Shown here: in pieces, positions 1-11,065 of the stretch | How the letters are laid out: each line of letters opens with the position of its first letter | Numbering within the stretch: position 1 is the stretch's first letter | DNA from: Paraburkholderia sp. UYCP14C | GTDB taxonomy: Bacteria; Pseudomonadota; Gammaproteobacteria; Burkholderiales; Burkholderiaceae | Direction of reading: 5' to 3' | NCBI RefSeq assembly: GCF_004197395.1 | Contig: NZ_SELS01000043.1 | Coordinates: forward strand, 1-64,000 | DNA: 64,000 nt | Notes under the pieces: model-generated | Told to the model about the DNA's origin: nothing | Databases searched by the model: none | The model's input: only the letters and a program-made list of their open reading frames with translations | Translations under genes and position numbers: made by a program

Positions 1-245
1 TCTTCAACATCAACTACTCCAGTTTGGATCACACGTTTTACCCCAACTCTGTGTCCAGAAAAACCGGAGCCGCCGCACCCGCATCGGCGCGCGAGGTGCG
101 CGCGGAGCCCGAACTGGTCGCGCGACCGATCGACGAAGCCGCGTTCACGCGGCGCATCGCGCTGATCAGAAAGCGCGGCAGGACCTTGCCGCCCGTCACC
201 GAGAGCTTCGTCGCGATGCTGATCGAACGACTCGGCGCGTCATAG
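1..245 (+). CDS. LysR-family regulator, C-terminal fragment (cut by window edge)
   Basis: An open frame runs from the window edge to a TAG at 243-245 with no start inside. Its last 40 residues (ARPIDEAAFTRRIALIRKRG, followed by LPPVTESFVAMLIERL) have the typical end of a LysR-type transcriptional regulator: the last beta strand and helix of the effector-binding domain, where most members read 'R.L.PAA.AF...L...L'. The DNA-binding half lies outside the window, so target and inducer cannot be inferred. The family assignment rests on this tail alone. Confidence 0.55.
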   Translation, partial: FNINYSSLDHTFYPNSVSRKTGAAAPASAREVRAEPELVARPIDEAAFTRRIALIRKRGRTLPPVTESFVAMLIERLGAS

Positions 246-607
246 GGCCGCACAGCGTCGTTTCACGCGTCGTGCGCAGCCCCTAATTTTCACGATACGG
301 AACGATTCCGCGCGTCGTAAAAAATCATGGTGCGTGGCACAAACCGGCCATTTCACGATGTCCGGCGCCGTTGCACATCGCAAAATGAAACGCGCAACCC
401 ATTGTTTTTACGAAAATATTTTTTACGAAAAGAACAGTTTGACGCCCGCTTGCCCGCCGACCCGCTGACGTAGACTCTTTCACAAGAGCACGCGCTTCAC
501 GCAGTCGGATTCGAGGGGCCTCACGACACGGGCCACCCAAATCCCACAGATTGCGAAGAAGCCGTCGCGAATCGCGGCTTTTTTTATTGGCAACTGGGAG
601 ACTAAAA
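246..607. other. Intergenic region with a terminator-like hairpin ahead of the next gene
   Basis: This 362 bp stretch has no convincing gene. It is AT-richer than its surroundings around 395-440. It holds a TTGACG at 437-442 and a TAGACT further downstream, but their spacing is too wide for a standard promoter pair. It ends with an intrinsic-terminator-like hairpin at 559-585, only about 22 bp before the next start codon. A short untranslated RNA or a leader attenuator would both fit. Confidence 0.4.
559..585 (+). terminator. Intrinsic terminator-like hairpin with T7 run
   Basis: AAGCCG and CGCGGCTT form a stem, with a small bulge, around a short loop, followed directly by seven T. It sits in the apparent 5' leader of the gene at 608, not downstream of any gene seen here. 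That suggests either attenuation of that gene or the 3' end of a small RNA starting in the preceding intergenic region. Confidence 0.6.
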
Positions 608-835
608 ATGAAAGGCTTTCGCTTTGGTTCGACGCAAGGTGCGTTCTACATCCTGCCCGGTCAGGACGGCTGGGAAGCCACCTACGGCAACGAAACACTC
701 GGGGAATTCTCGAGCCCGCAACAGGCCGCCGACGACCTCGCGCGCGGCCTGAGCTGCGAGCATCTGTCCGAGCTCGACACGTCGACGCTCGAAATTCCGG
801 AGAAGCTCGCCGATTGGGAAATCGTTCACGTGTAA
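608..835 (+). CDS. Small conserved-type protein of unknown function (75 aa)
   Basis: ATG at 608 follows a GGGAG ribosome binding site at a suitable distance. The product is small and acidic (begins MKGFRFGSTQGAFYILPGQD, ends LADWEIVHV). It has no signal peptide, membrane segment or Cys motif, and I do not recognise a domain. The aromatic and glycine-rich start and helical middle (SSPQQAADDLARGLS) suggest a compact cytosolic fold. It stands alone between a leader hairpin and a strong bidirectional terminator shared with icd. Confidence 0.65.
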   Translation: MKGFRFGSTQGAFYILPGQDGWEATYGNETLGEFSSPQQAADDLARGLSCEHLSELDTSTLEIPEKLADWEIVHV

Positions 836-877
836 GGACGGGTATGACCGACGGCGACGTAGCAGTGAAAGCAGAAA

Positions 878-907
878 CGACAATGGCGCCCGAAGGCGCC
901 ATTGTCG
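878..907. terminator. Bidirectional terminator between the small gene and icd
   Basis: A perfect 13 bp inverted repeat (CGACAATGGCGCC, loop CGAA, then its complement) lies between two convergent genes. It can serve both strands. Confidence 0.75.
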
Positions 908-1023
908 TATTTGCAGTCCTGCTTGCGGCCTGGTCCGCGATTGCGCTGCGTGCTTACCGCGTGGCTTTCGGGGCCATCGCAGTCGCGGCCGCGACGCTTA
1001 CAGCATCAGTTGCCCCCGCGGCT

Positions 1024-3629
<2,606 letters not shown>

Positions 3630-4925
3630 TCACGCTCGCGCTTCGCGCGCCACGCCGTCCTGCGCCGGTGTCGTCGAAGGACGGGGCACGAGCGTCCACA
3701 GCAGCGTCGCGCCGATCAGATCGCCAAAACCGAGCGCGACGAAAAACGGCGTATAGCCGACGCGGCTGACGAACCAGCCCATCGTCATCGTGAACGCGAA
3801 GTTGCCGAGGCCCGCGACCAGCGCGGCAAGTCCGGTCACCGTGCCGACTTCGCGGCGCGGAAACAGATCGGCCGACATCGAGATCACGGTGATCGACAGC
3901 GTCTGATGCGCGAAGCCGCCGAGGCACAGCAGGAACACCGCCATCGCCGGATTCTGGACGAAGCCGACGCCGGCCATGCCGATCATCAGGAACGCGGCCA
4001 TCGTGAACGCGATGCGCTTGCCGTTGACGATCGGCACGTCGAAGCGGCGCTTCAACCACGCCGACAGCGGACCGCCGACCATGCAGCCGAGGTCGGCCGC
4101 GACGAACGGCAGCCATGCGGTCAGCGCGATCGCCTTCAGATCGAAACCGCGCGCCTGGTACAGGTAGAGCGGCATCCAGTAGACCAGCGTGCCCCACACC
4201 GGATCGGCGCAGAAACGCGGCAGCGCGATGCCCCAGAAATTGCGCTGCTTCAGGATCTCGAACAGCTTCGGGCCCGAGCCCTTCGCCGCGCGCAAACTGG
4301 CTTCCTGGGTCGCGCCGATATAGTCCGCCTCCTCGTGCGACAACGCCGGATGGCGGTCCGGATGCCGATAAAGCAGCAGCCACAGCACGGCCCACACGAG
4401 CCCCAGCGCGCCGACGATCGTGAAAGCGACGTTCCAGCTGTAGTGCAGGATCGACCATGCGATCAGCGGCGGCGCCAGAATCGCGCCGGTCGACGTGCCG
4501 AGATTGAACACGCCGGCGGCCGTGCCGCGCTCGTGCGACGGAAACCAGTACGCGGCCGCGCGCATGCCGCCCGGAATGAACGAAGCTTCCACCAGCCCGA
4601 GCATGCCGCGCAGCACGAATAGCCCGACCCAGCCCGAGGCGAAACCATGCGCCATGCAGATCAGCGACCACGCGACGCCGCACAGCAGAAAGCCCATGCG
4701 CAAGCCGACGCGATCCATCAGATAGCCGGTCAGCGGCGCGCCGATCGGATACATGACGAGAAACGCGCCGGTGATCCAGCCGTATTCGTGCGTCGAAATG
4801 TGCAGATGCTGCAGCACCGTCGGCGCCGCGACGCTCAGCGAACTGCGCGCGAGATAGTTGGTGATCGTGCCGAGCGTGAGCAGTCCGATCATCCACCAGC
4901 GCAGGCCTTTTACCTTGATTGTCAT
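3630..4925 (-). CDS. MFS transporter, anion:cation symporter type (sugar-acid uptake)
   Basis: This is a 431-residue major facilitator with about 12 hydrophobic segments in the inner membrane. It has the loop-2/3 motif GYLMDRVGLRMG, RWWMIGLLTLGTITNYLARS at the start and the GTAAGVFNLGTSTGAIL segment, all typical of the ExuT/GudP/DgoT (ACS) branch that imports hexuronates, glucarate or galactonate with H+ or Na+. ATG 4925 follows GAGGGAACGC, a good ribosome binding site. It lies 176 bp downstream of the SDR gene on the same strand and next to a glucarate-dehydratase-like gene, so a sugar acid is the likely substrate. The exact substrate cannot be read from sequence. Confidence 0.85.
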   Translation of the reverse strand: MTIKVKGLRWWMIGLLTLGTITNYLARSSLSVAAPTVLQHLHISTHEYGWITGAFLVMYPIGAPLTGYLMDRVGLRMGFLLCGVAWSLICMAHGFASGWVGLFVLRGMLGLVEASFIPGGMRAAAYWFPSHERGTAAGVFNLGTSTGAILAPPLIAWSILHYSWNVAFTIVGALGLVWAVLWLLLYRHPDRHPALSHEEADYIGATQEASLRAAKGSGPKLFEILKQRNFWGIALPRFCADPVWGTLVYWMPLYLYQARGFDLKAIALTAWLPFVAADLGCMVGGPLSAWLKRRFDVPIVNGKRIAFTMAAFLMIGMAGVGFVQNPAMAVFLLCLGGFAHQTLSITVISMSADLFPRREVGTVTGLAALVAGLGNFAFTMTMGWFVSRVGYTPFFVALGFGDLIGATLLWTLVPRPSTTPAQDGVAREARA

Positions 4926-5101
4926 GCGTTCCCTCGTGTCTCCGTTCGCTTCGTGCGCGAGTTTGCCAGCCGCGTTCGGTTCCCTCCAGTGCAACGCGAC
5001 GGCGAGCCCTGCTCGCGCTCGCGGCGCGCCGGACACGCTGGCGATGCAAGAGCGGCGCAATCGGCCCGAGACATCCTCTTCATTTAGATCTCCGGAATAT
5101 C

Positions 5102-5854
5102 TCAGGCTACCGTGCGCAGTTGCGCGAGCAGGCCACCGTCGACGGGCAGCACGTGGCCCGTGATGAACGACGCCGCGTCCGATGCGAGGAACAGCACCGG
5201 ACCCGCCGCTTCATCGGGGTCCGCGTGGCGCGGCAGCGGCAAGCCGCGCGCAGCCGCGGGATCGACCTCGCGCACGTGCGAATGCGGAATCTGCGCGGGC
5301 GCGATCGCGTTCACGCGAATGCCGTGGTGGCCGAAATCGGTTGCGAGGCAGCGCGTGAGCGCGTCGATGCCGCCCTTGGTCATGTCATAGATCGCGTTGT
5401 TACGATGCGCGCGCTGCGCACCCGGCGACGACACGTTGACGATCACGCCTCGATGCTCGCGCGCAATCCAGTCGCGAATCGCGTCGAGGCTCAGCGCCCA
5501 GGTCGCGCGCAGATTGACGTTGAAGATACGGTCGAAGTCATCGAGGTTCGTGTCGAGCGACGGCACCTTGGTCTGCGTCATGCCCGCGTTGTTGATCAGG
5601 ATGTCGATGCCGCCGCGCCGCCGCGCGCGCTCGGCGATGTCCTGCCGATGCTCCGCGAGCGCGAGGTCACCGATCGCGACCTCGCAGCGCTCGCCGAGCT
5701 GCGTCGCGAGCGAATCGAGCGCGTCGGCGCGCCGGCCGGCCGCGAGCACATGTGCGCCGGCGCGGTGAAAGCGCTTCGCGATCGCCATCCCGATGGCCCC
5801 GCTCGCCCCCGTCACCACCACGACCTTGCCGCTGAAATCGAATTGAACCTGCAT
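5102..5854 (-). CDS. Short-chain dehydrogenase/reductase (sugar/sugar-acid oxidoreductase candidate)
   Basis: This is a 250-residue classical SDR. TGASGAIGMAI is the Rossmann nucleotide motif near residue 16, NNAG marks strand 4, Ser in VNVSS plus the YDMTK motif supply the Ser-Tyr-Lys triad, and it ends with a normal GHVLPVDGG. It probably oxidises or reduces a hydroxyl of a sugar or sugar acid using NAD(P). Its upstream region carries one of three copies of a palindromic operator (5898-5911) also found before the dehydratase and lacI, so it is likely repressed by the local LacI protein. The MFS gene follows it on the same strand. Confidence 0.85.
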   Translation of the reverse strand: MQVQFDFSGKVVVVTGASGAIGMAIAKRFHRAGAHVLAAGRRADALDSLATQLGERCEVAIGDLALAEHRQDIAERARRRGGIDILINNAGMTQTKVPSLDTNLDDFDRIFNVNLRATWALSLDAIRDWIAREHRGVIVNVSSPGAQRAHRNNAIYDMTKGGIDALTRCLATDFGHHGIRVNAIAPAQIPHSHVREVDPAAARGLPLPRHADPDEAAGPVLFLASDAASFITGHVLPVDGGLLAQLRTVA

Positions 5855-5897
5855 CGTTGCTGTCCGTTGAGTTGCCGCGAAGGGAACAGCGACAAAA

Positions 5898-5911
5898 GGA
5901 AATCGTTTTCT
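5898..5911. promoter_or_regulatory. LacI-type operator copy 1 (GGAAATCGTTTTCT)
   Basis: This 14 bp near-palindrome with a central CG is the signature of LacI-family operators. It lies 44 bp upstream of the SDR start. It matches copies at 6097 and 7574 at 11-13 of 14 positions, giving the shared consensus GGAAAWCGTTWTCC. Confidence 0.65.
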
Positions 5912-6096
5912 TCAACTTTAAGGACAACAGCACCTCAAGTCAAACCCTCCCATGATCGAGCGACCTGGATAAACACGGAGGGGTCAGCCAAAAAAGGTGA
6001 AGCGTGGTTCTGCCCCGCTTGAACGCACACCCGCGCCACGTCCCATCCGATGTGTGCCGATCCGCATTTACCGGCCGCGTGCCGTTCGCTGAAATA

Positions 6097-6110
6097 GGAA
6101 ATCGTTATCC
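6097..6110. promoter_or_regulatory. LacI-type operator copy 2 (GGAAATCGTTATCC)
   Basis: This second copy of the GGAAAWCGTTWTCC palindrome sits about 50 bp upstream of the dehydratase start, a usual repressor position. Confidence 0.7.
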
Positions 6111-6162
6111 TTGCACCAGCCGACTGCGCCCGTACCGTTCATCGATGAAGGACCCCGCCCCC

Positions 6163-7434
6163 ATGAAGATCGTTTCCGTCCGCGTCACGCCCATCGCCAT
6201 CAGCGACCCGCCGCTTCTGAACGCGAGCGGCGTACACGAACCCTTCGCGCTGCGCTCGATCATCGAAATCGAAGCCGACAATGGCCTGACCGGTCTCGGC
6301 GAAACCTATGGCGACAAGCCGGTGCTCGACGCGCTGCTGCGCGTGAAAGACCGCCTCGTCGGACTCAGCCCGTTCGATCTGAACGGCGCGGCGCGCGCGG
6401 TACGCACGACGCAGTCGACGGGCACCGCGCACGTCAACGCGGTGGAAATCGATCTCGCGCCGGGCTCGCAACTCGACAAGGCCGAGCAGAAGGTATTCGG
6501 CGCGTTCGAAGTCGCGCTGCTCGATCTGCAGGCGCGCTCGCTCGGCATACCGCTGCATGAACTGCTCGGCGGCGCGGTGCGTCGCCGGGTGCCGTTTTCG
6601 GCATACCTGTTCTTCAAGTTCGCGAGCGACGTCGATCCTTCGTATCGTCCCGACAACTGGGGCGAGGCGCTGACCCCCGAGCAGATCGTCGGGCAGGCCC
6701 GCACGATGATCGATCGTTACGGCTTCGGCAGCATCAAGCTGAAGGCGGGAGCACTCGAACCGGATGTCGAGGTTGCGAGCCTGAAGGCGCTCAAGCGCGC
6801 CTTTCCGAATCACCCTTTGCGAATCGATCCAAACGCAAACTGGTCGCTCGAAACCGCCATCAGGGTGGCGAGGGAGCTCGAAGGCGATCTCGAGTACTAC
6901 GAGGACCCGACGCCGGGCCTCGACGGCATGGCGCAGTTGCATCGCGCGACGGGCCTGCCGCTCGCGACCAACATGGTCGTCACCGGCATGGACGAATTCC
7001 GTCGTAACGTCGCGCTGAATGGCGTGCAGATCGTGCTGTCGGACCATCACTACTGGGGCGGTTTGCGCGCAACGCAAACGCTCGCAACGATGTGCGATAC
7101 GTTCGGTCTCGGTCTGTCGATGCATTCGAATTCGCACCTGGGCATCAGTCTGATGGCGATGTCGCATCTGGCGGCGGCGGTGCCGAACCTCACGTATGCG
7201 TGTGACACGCACTACCCGTGGCAGGACGACGAGGTGCTCGAAGGCGGCAAGATCAACATCGAAGGCGGCTGCGTGACGCTCACCGATGCGCCGGGGCTCG
7301 GCGTCGAACTCGACCACAACGCGCTGCGAGCGCTGCACGAGCGCTATCTGGAATGCGGCATTACGCAGCGCAACGACGCGGCGCAAATGCGCAAGCTGCG
7401 TCCGGCGTGGACGGCGAAGAAGCCGCGCTATTGA
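6163..7434 (+). CDS. Enolase-superfamily dehydratase, glucarate dehydratase-like
   Basis: This 423-residue protein has the two-domain enolase-superfamily layout. The capping domain ends near LLGGAVRRRVPF. The barrel then shows the KxK base motif (SIKLKAG), metal ligands in RIDPNANW, YYEDPT and the following ATNMVV, the DHHYWGG block, and the second base in MHSNSHLGIS. The DHH and HSNSH blocks match the glucarate dehydratase subgroup, which removes water from D-glucarate or idarate to give 5-keto-4-deoxyglucarate; a related acid sugar is possible. ATG 6163 is preferred over 6145 because GAAGGA sits 11 bp before it and the family starts at MKIVSVRVTPI. LacI operators flank the gene and lacI follows it. 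Confidence 0.85.
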   Translation: MKIVSVRVTPIAISDPPLLNASGVHEPFALRSIIEIEADNGLTGLGETYGDKPVLDALLRVKDRLVGLSPFDLNGAARAVRTTQSTGTAHVNAVEIDLAPGSQLDKAEQKVFGAFEVALLDLQARSLGIPLHELLGGAVRRRVPFSAYLFFKFASDVDPSYRPDNWGEALTPEQIVGQARTMIDRYGFGSIKLKAGALEPDVEVASLKALKRAFPNHPLRIDPNANWSLETAIRVARELEGDLEYYEDPTPGLDGMAQLHRATGLPLATNMVVTGMDEFRRNVALNGVQIVLSDHHYWGGLRATQTLATMCDTFGLGLSMHSNSHLGISLMAMSHLAAAVPNLTYACDTHYPWQDDEVLEGGKINIEGGCVTLTDAPGLGVELDHNALRALHERYLECGITQRNDAAQMRKLRPAWTAKKPRY

Positions 7435-7573
7435 TGCCGCGCTACAGCGCCGACGCCACGGTTGTGGCGTTGCGTTGCGGTTCGAACGCATGCATGAATG
7501 AAGGCGAGCAAGCCGGCGAGGTGGCGCTCGCCTTTACGCTTGATGGGATACCCGATATTATTAAAAGATCACT

Positions 7574-7587
7574 GGAAAACGTTATCC
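7574..7587. promoter_or_regulatory. LacI-type operator copy 3 (GGAAAACGTTATCC), lacI autoregulation
   Basis: This third copy of the palindrome ends 7 bp before the lacI start codon, where bound repressor would block its own transcription or leader. Confidence 0.7.
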
Positions 7588-7594
7588 TCTACCG

Positions 7595-8668
7595 ATGAAG
7601 AAGGGTGCCACCATTCGCGACGTCGCGGCCGCCGCAGGCGTGTCGGTCGCGACCGTATCGAAGTACATGAATGGGACCCAGCGCTTCACCCCCGCCGTCG
7701 AGGCGCGTCTGAAGGAGACGATCGCGCAGCTCGGCTACCGTTCGAATCCGCTCGCGCGTTCGATGATCACCGGGCGCACGCGCACGATCGGTCTCGCGAT
7801 TCTCGACATCCGCAATCCGCATTTCACCAACATTGTGAAAGGCGCCAATCGCGTCGCGCTTCAGCACGACTACACGCTGCTGCTCGTCGATACCGAAGAG
7901 AGCCAGGAACGCGAGAAGACGCTGATCGAATCGCTCGCGCAACGCGTCGACGGCATGATCGTGAGTTCGCGCATGCCCGACGATTCGGTGCAATGGCTGC
8001 TCGATCTCAGCAAGCCGGTCGTGCTGTTTGGGCGCAGCTCGCGCTTTCAGATTTCGAGCGTCGGCACCGACAGCAATCTCGCCGGCTATATGCTCGCGAA
8101 CCATCTGATCAAGCTCGGTCACAAGCGCATCGCGTATCTCGGCTTCGGGCGCTCACGCTGGAATGACGAGCGGATTCGCGGCATTCGCAACTGCCTCGAC
8201 GAATACGGGCTGCCGCTCGACATTCACGACGCACAAAGCCCGTCGGCGGCGGCCGGCGAGCGCGCCTGCTCGGGCCTGATGCTCGGCCCGAAACGACCGG
8301 ACGCGGTGATCTGCTACAACGATCTGATCGCGCTCGGCTTCATCAAGGAAGCGCGCGAGCTGGGCTTCTCGTTGCCGCGCGATGTGTCGATCGCTGGATT
8401 CGATAACGTGCCGTATGGCGAGTACGCGTCGCCGGCGCTCACGTCGGTGGACTTTCAGAGCGAGAAGATGGGCGAGCTCGCGATGACGAAGCTGATCGAC
8501 GAACTGCATGGCAAGGGCGAAGCAAGCGCGAGTTATTCGATGCTTGATCCGCATCTGGTGGTGCGCGAGTCGACGGTTAGGCGGGAGACGGGGGAGGCGG
8601 CGGACGATGCCGCGGGTGGTGATGATCGAATGCCCAGGCGTGTGAGCCGGATGCCGGCGGCGGAGTGA
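7595..8668 (+). CDS. LacI-family transcriptional repressor of the sugar-acid cluster
   Basis: This is a 357-residue LacI/GalR regulator. The N-terminal helix-turn-helix and hinge read TIRDVAAAAGVSVATVSKYM, followed by NPLARSM. A periplasmic-binding-protein-like effector domain follows (GLAILDIRNPHF, DGMIVSSRM, the IAYLGFG block, SIAGFDNVPYGEYASPALTS), with a low-complexity tail after residue 330. ATG 7595 is the only start that gives a complete headpiece. Operator copies at 5898, 6097 and 7574 indicate that it controls SDR-MFS, the dehydratase and itself. The inducer is probably the sugar acid or an intermediate. Confidence 0.9.
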   Translation: MKKGATIRDVAAAAGVSVATVSKYMNGTQRFTPAVEARLKETIAQLGYRSNPLARSMITGRTRTIGLAILDIRNPHFTNIVKGANRVALQHDYTLLLVDTEESQEREKTLIESLAQRVDGMIVSSRMPDDSVQWLLDLSKPVVLFGRSSRFQISSVGTDSNLAGYMLANHLIKLGHKRIAYLGFGRSRWNDERIRGIRNCLDEYGLPLDIHDAQSPSAAAGERACSGLMLGPKRPDAVICYNDLIALGFIKEARELGFSLPRDVSIAGFDNVPYGEYASPALTSVDFQSEKMGELAMTKLIDELHGKGEASASYSMLDPHLVVRESTVRRETGEAADDAAGGDDRMPRRVSRMPAAE

Positions 8669-8687
8669 TCGGGTCACTCGCCGCCGG
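8654..8687. terminator. Hairpin over the lacI stop codon
   Basis: CCGGCGGCGGAGTGA pairs with TCACTCGCCGCCGG around a five-base loop, with one bulged base. It overlaps the lacI stop and faces the convergent mhpC. It has no clear T run, so it could be a stability hairpin rather than a true terminator. Confidence 0.4.
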
Positions 8688-8735
8688 CGGGTATCGAAAA
8701 CCACCAACCGCCCGCAACAACAACGGCTACCCGCC

Positions 8736-9620
8736 TTACCCCTCGCGCCCCAGAAACTCCACCACCATCCGGTTGAACTTATCCGCATGCTCCCACTGCG
8801 CCCAATGCCCGCAGCGGCCGAACACATGCAGATCCGCATTCGGCATCCCGGCAACGAGCCGCAGGCCGATGTCCATCGGCACGAAACGATCGTCGCGGCC
8901 CCAGATCAAGAGCGTCGGCGCGGTGACTTCGCCAAGGCGCGGCCCATAGTCGTTGAACTGCTTCGGATTCGCGGCGAGGCTCGCGACGAAGTTTTCGAGG
9001 TGATCGCGGCGTGCCAGCATGTTCGCAAGACGCGCCTGCATCAGGTCTTCGGTCAACGCCTTCGTGTCGAACACGAAGACGCTCATCATGCGCTGCAGGT
9101 TCTCGATGGTCGGGTTGCGGTACAGCCCCTGCAGCAGCTTGATGCCTTCGGTCGGCATCGGCACGAACTGACTCGGGCCGCCGGTGCCGCCGCCCATCAG
9201 CACGAGCTTGCCGACGCGCTGCGGCTCGGCGAGCGCGAATGCGACCGCGCTATGCCCGCCCATCGAGTTGCCGATGATATGCACGCGTTCGATATCGAGC
9301 GCATCGAGCAGCGCCTTCAGGCTGCGTCCGTTGAGTTCCGAGCGCGAGCCCTTGCAGACGATCGGGTCGCTCTTGCCCCACCCGAAGCAGTCCATCAGGA
9401 TCACGCGATACCCAGCCGCGACGAGCGGCTCGACGTTGCGATTGAAGTTGGCCCAGCCGGTCGCACCCGGTCCCGAGCCGTGCAGCATCACGACCGTTTC
9501 TTCGCCCTGCCCCACGTCGTTGTAGTGAAGCTGCATTTCGCGGCCATCTTCGATGATGCGCACGAACCGGCTGGTCGCTTCTTCGGTAATCGCCGCTGCC
9601 TGCGTGTTGGTGTTGTTCAT
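8736..9620 (-). CDS. mhpC: 2-hydroxy-6-oxonona-2,4-dienedioate hydrolase (MhpC)
   Basis: This alpha/beta hydrolase cleaves the C-C bond of the meta-cleavage product, giving 2-hydroxypenta-2,4-dienoate and succinate. It has 294 residues. Visible motifs are the oxyanion [13 protein letters not shown], nucleophile elbow GNSMGGH (Ser), acid WGRDDRFVP (Asp) and [11 protein letters not shown] (His), an order and spacing typical of MhpC/BphD enzymes. ATG 9620 has AAGGAATTCGAC before it. It is the last gene of the mhp operon, 81 bp after mhpT. Confidence 0.93.
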   Translation of the reverse strand: MNNTNTQAAAITEEATSRFVRIIEDGREMQLHYNDVGQGEETVVMLHGSGPGATGWANFNRNVEPLVAAGYRVILMDCFGWGKSDPIVCKGSRSELNGRSLKALLDALDIERVHIIGNSMGGHSAVAFALAEPQRVGKLVLMGGGTGGPSQFVPMPTEGIKLLQGLYRNPTIENLQRMMSVFVFDTKALTEDLMQARLANMLARRDHLENFVASLAANPKQFNDYGPRLGEVTAPTLLIWGRDDRFVPMDIGLRLVAGMPNADLHVFGRCGHWAQWEHADKFNRMVVEFLGREG

Positions 9621-9701
9621 GTCGAATTCCTTTGTTTCACGGGTTAAGTGGCCGCGGGCCGCCGTCGACGACACACCCGCTCAGTATTTCGGGCTGCGAG
9701 A

Positions 9702-10964
9702 CTATTGCGTGGCCGTCGCGGTATAACGAAGCGTCGAGCGGTGCACGACGAGCCATGCGCCAATCGCGGCCACCGCGATCAGCGGAATGCTCGCGCCGAG
9801 CAGCACGCTTGCGCCCTGACCGATCGCGAGCAGTTGCCCCGCGATCAACGGTCCGAGGATCGAGCCGAGACGGCCCACCGCCACGGCCGCGCCGACGCCG
9901 GTGCCACGCACCTCGGTCGGGTACAGGCTGCTGGCCAGCGCGTACAGCACCGACTGGCCGCCGACCAGGAACAGCCCGGCGAGCAGACCGCCCCACGCCA
10001 TCGAGGTGCCGCCGTTCGCGCTCAGCAATGCGCCGAGCGCAACGACGATGCCGACATACATGCCCGCCACCGTGCGGCGCCGGCCCATCCGGTCCATCAT
10101 GCCGGCGATCACGATCGCGCCGATGCCGCCGCCGATGTTGAACATCATCTGCACGACACCCGACTGCACGCGCGTCAGACCGCGCGTCAACACGAGCGAC
10201 GGCAGCCAGTTGATCAGGAAATACAGCACGATCAGCGTGCCGAGATAGCTGATCCACAACGCGATCGTCGTGCCCGCGCGTCCCTCCTGCCAAAGCGCGC
10301 GCGTCACGCTTGCCGACGCATCGCGCTGCGCGCCTCGGGTTGCACGCGCCGCGACGAACTGCGCCGACTCGCGCAGGAACAGCGCAAGCAGCGGCAGCAC
10401 CAGCAACGGCCCGAACCCGCCGACGTAGAAGATATGCCGCCAGCCCGCATCGCCAGGGCTGATGATGCCGACCACCGCCGCGAGCGCCGCGCCGAACGGC
10501 ATGCCGCAATACATCGCGCCGACCGCGGTGTTGCGCTGATGCGGCGGCGCCGCTTCCGAGCACAGCGCGATCAGATTCGGCATCGCCGCGCCCAGACCGA
10601 GGCCGGTCAGAAAGCGCGCGGCGAGCAGGCTGTTCAGATCCCACACCTGCGCGGTCGCGAGCGAGAAGATGCCGAACAGCGCGACCGACCACATCAGCAC
10701 GCGCTTGCGCCCGAGCCGGTCGGCGAGACGTCCGCCGATCGCGGCGCCCGGCAGCAGCCCGAATGCGCCGATGCTGAACGCCCAGCCCATCTGCGCGACC
10801 GCGAGATGAAATTCGCGCGCCATGCGCGGTGCCGCGAGGCCGGTCGATTGCAGGTCCACGCCTTCGAGCAGCGCGACGATCAGGCAGAGCCCGATCGTCA
10901 GCGCGCCGCTAGCGAGAGGTTTGGTCGACTGCGTTGTTTGCGTTGCTTGCGTTGACTGCCGCAT
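9702..10964 (-). CDS. mhpT: MFS transporter, aromatic acid:H+ symporter (MhpT type)
   Basis: This 420-residue, 12-segment inner-membrane permease has AAHS-family features: GLCLIVALLEGVDLQSTGLA in helix 1 with the conserved acidic residue, the loop motif GGRLADRLGRKRV, and a second copy DRMGRRRT. It likely imports 3-(3-hydroxyphenyl)propionate or a close phenylpropanoid acid. The start at 10964 follows GGAGACATTT. It lies inside the catabolic operon between mhpE and mhpC. Confidence 0.88.
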   Translation of the reverse strand: MRQSTQATQTTQSTKPLASGALTIGLCLIVALLEGVDLQSTGLAAPRMAREFHLAVAQMGWAFSIGAFGLLPGAAIGGRLADRLGRKRVLMWSVALFGIFSLATAQVWDLNSLLAARFLTGLGLGAAMPNLIALCSEAAPPHQRNTAVGAMYCGMPFGAALAAVVGIISPGDAGWRHIFYVGGFGPLLVLPLLALFLRESAQFVAARATRGAQRDASASVTRALWQEGRAGTTIALWISYLGTLIVLYFLINWLPSLVLTRGLTRVQSGVVQMMFNIGGGIGAIVIAGMMDRMGRRRTVAGMYVGIVVALGALLSANGGTSMAWGGLLAGLFLVGGQSVLYALASSLYPTEVRGTGVGAAVAVGRLGSILGPLIAGQLLAIGQGASVLLGASIPLIAVAAIGAWLVVHRSTLRYTATATQ

Positions 10965-11065
10965 AAATGTCTCCAAGATTGAATCAGCGTCGCTCTTGCG
11001 GCGACCTTGCCGGATGAAATGAACGTCGCGCGCGCGGCATGCGGTGCCGTCGCGCAGCGTCCGGG

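Larger units (their letters stand above)
5855..6162. promoter_or_regulatory. Divergent control region of the sugar-acid cluster
   Basis: This 308 bp region separates the SDR-MFS arm (minus) from the dehydratase (plus). It contains two LacI-type palindromes, one near each start (5898-5911 and 6097-6110), and a GAAGGA ribosome binding site at 6146-6151 that favours ATG 6163. No gene is seen in it. Confidence 0.6.
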
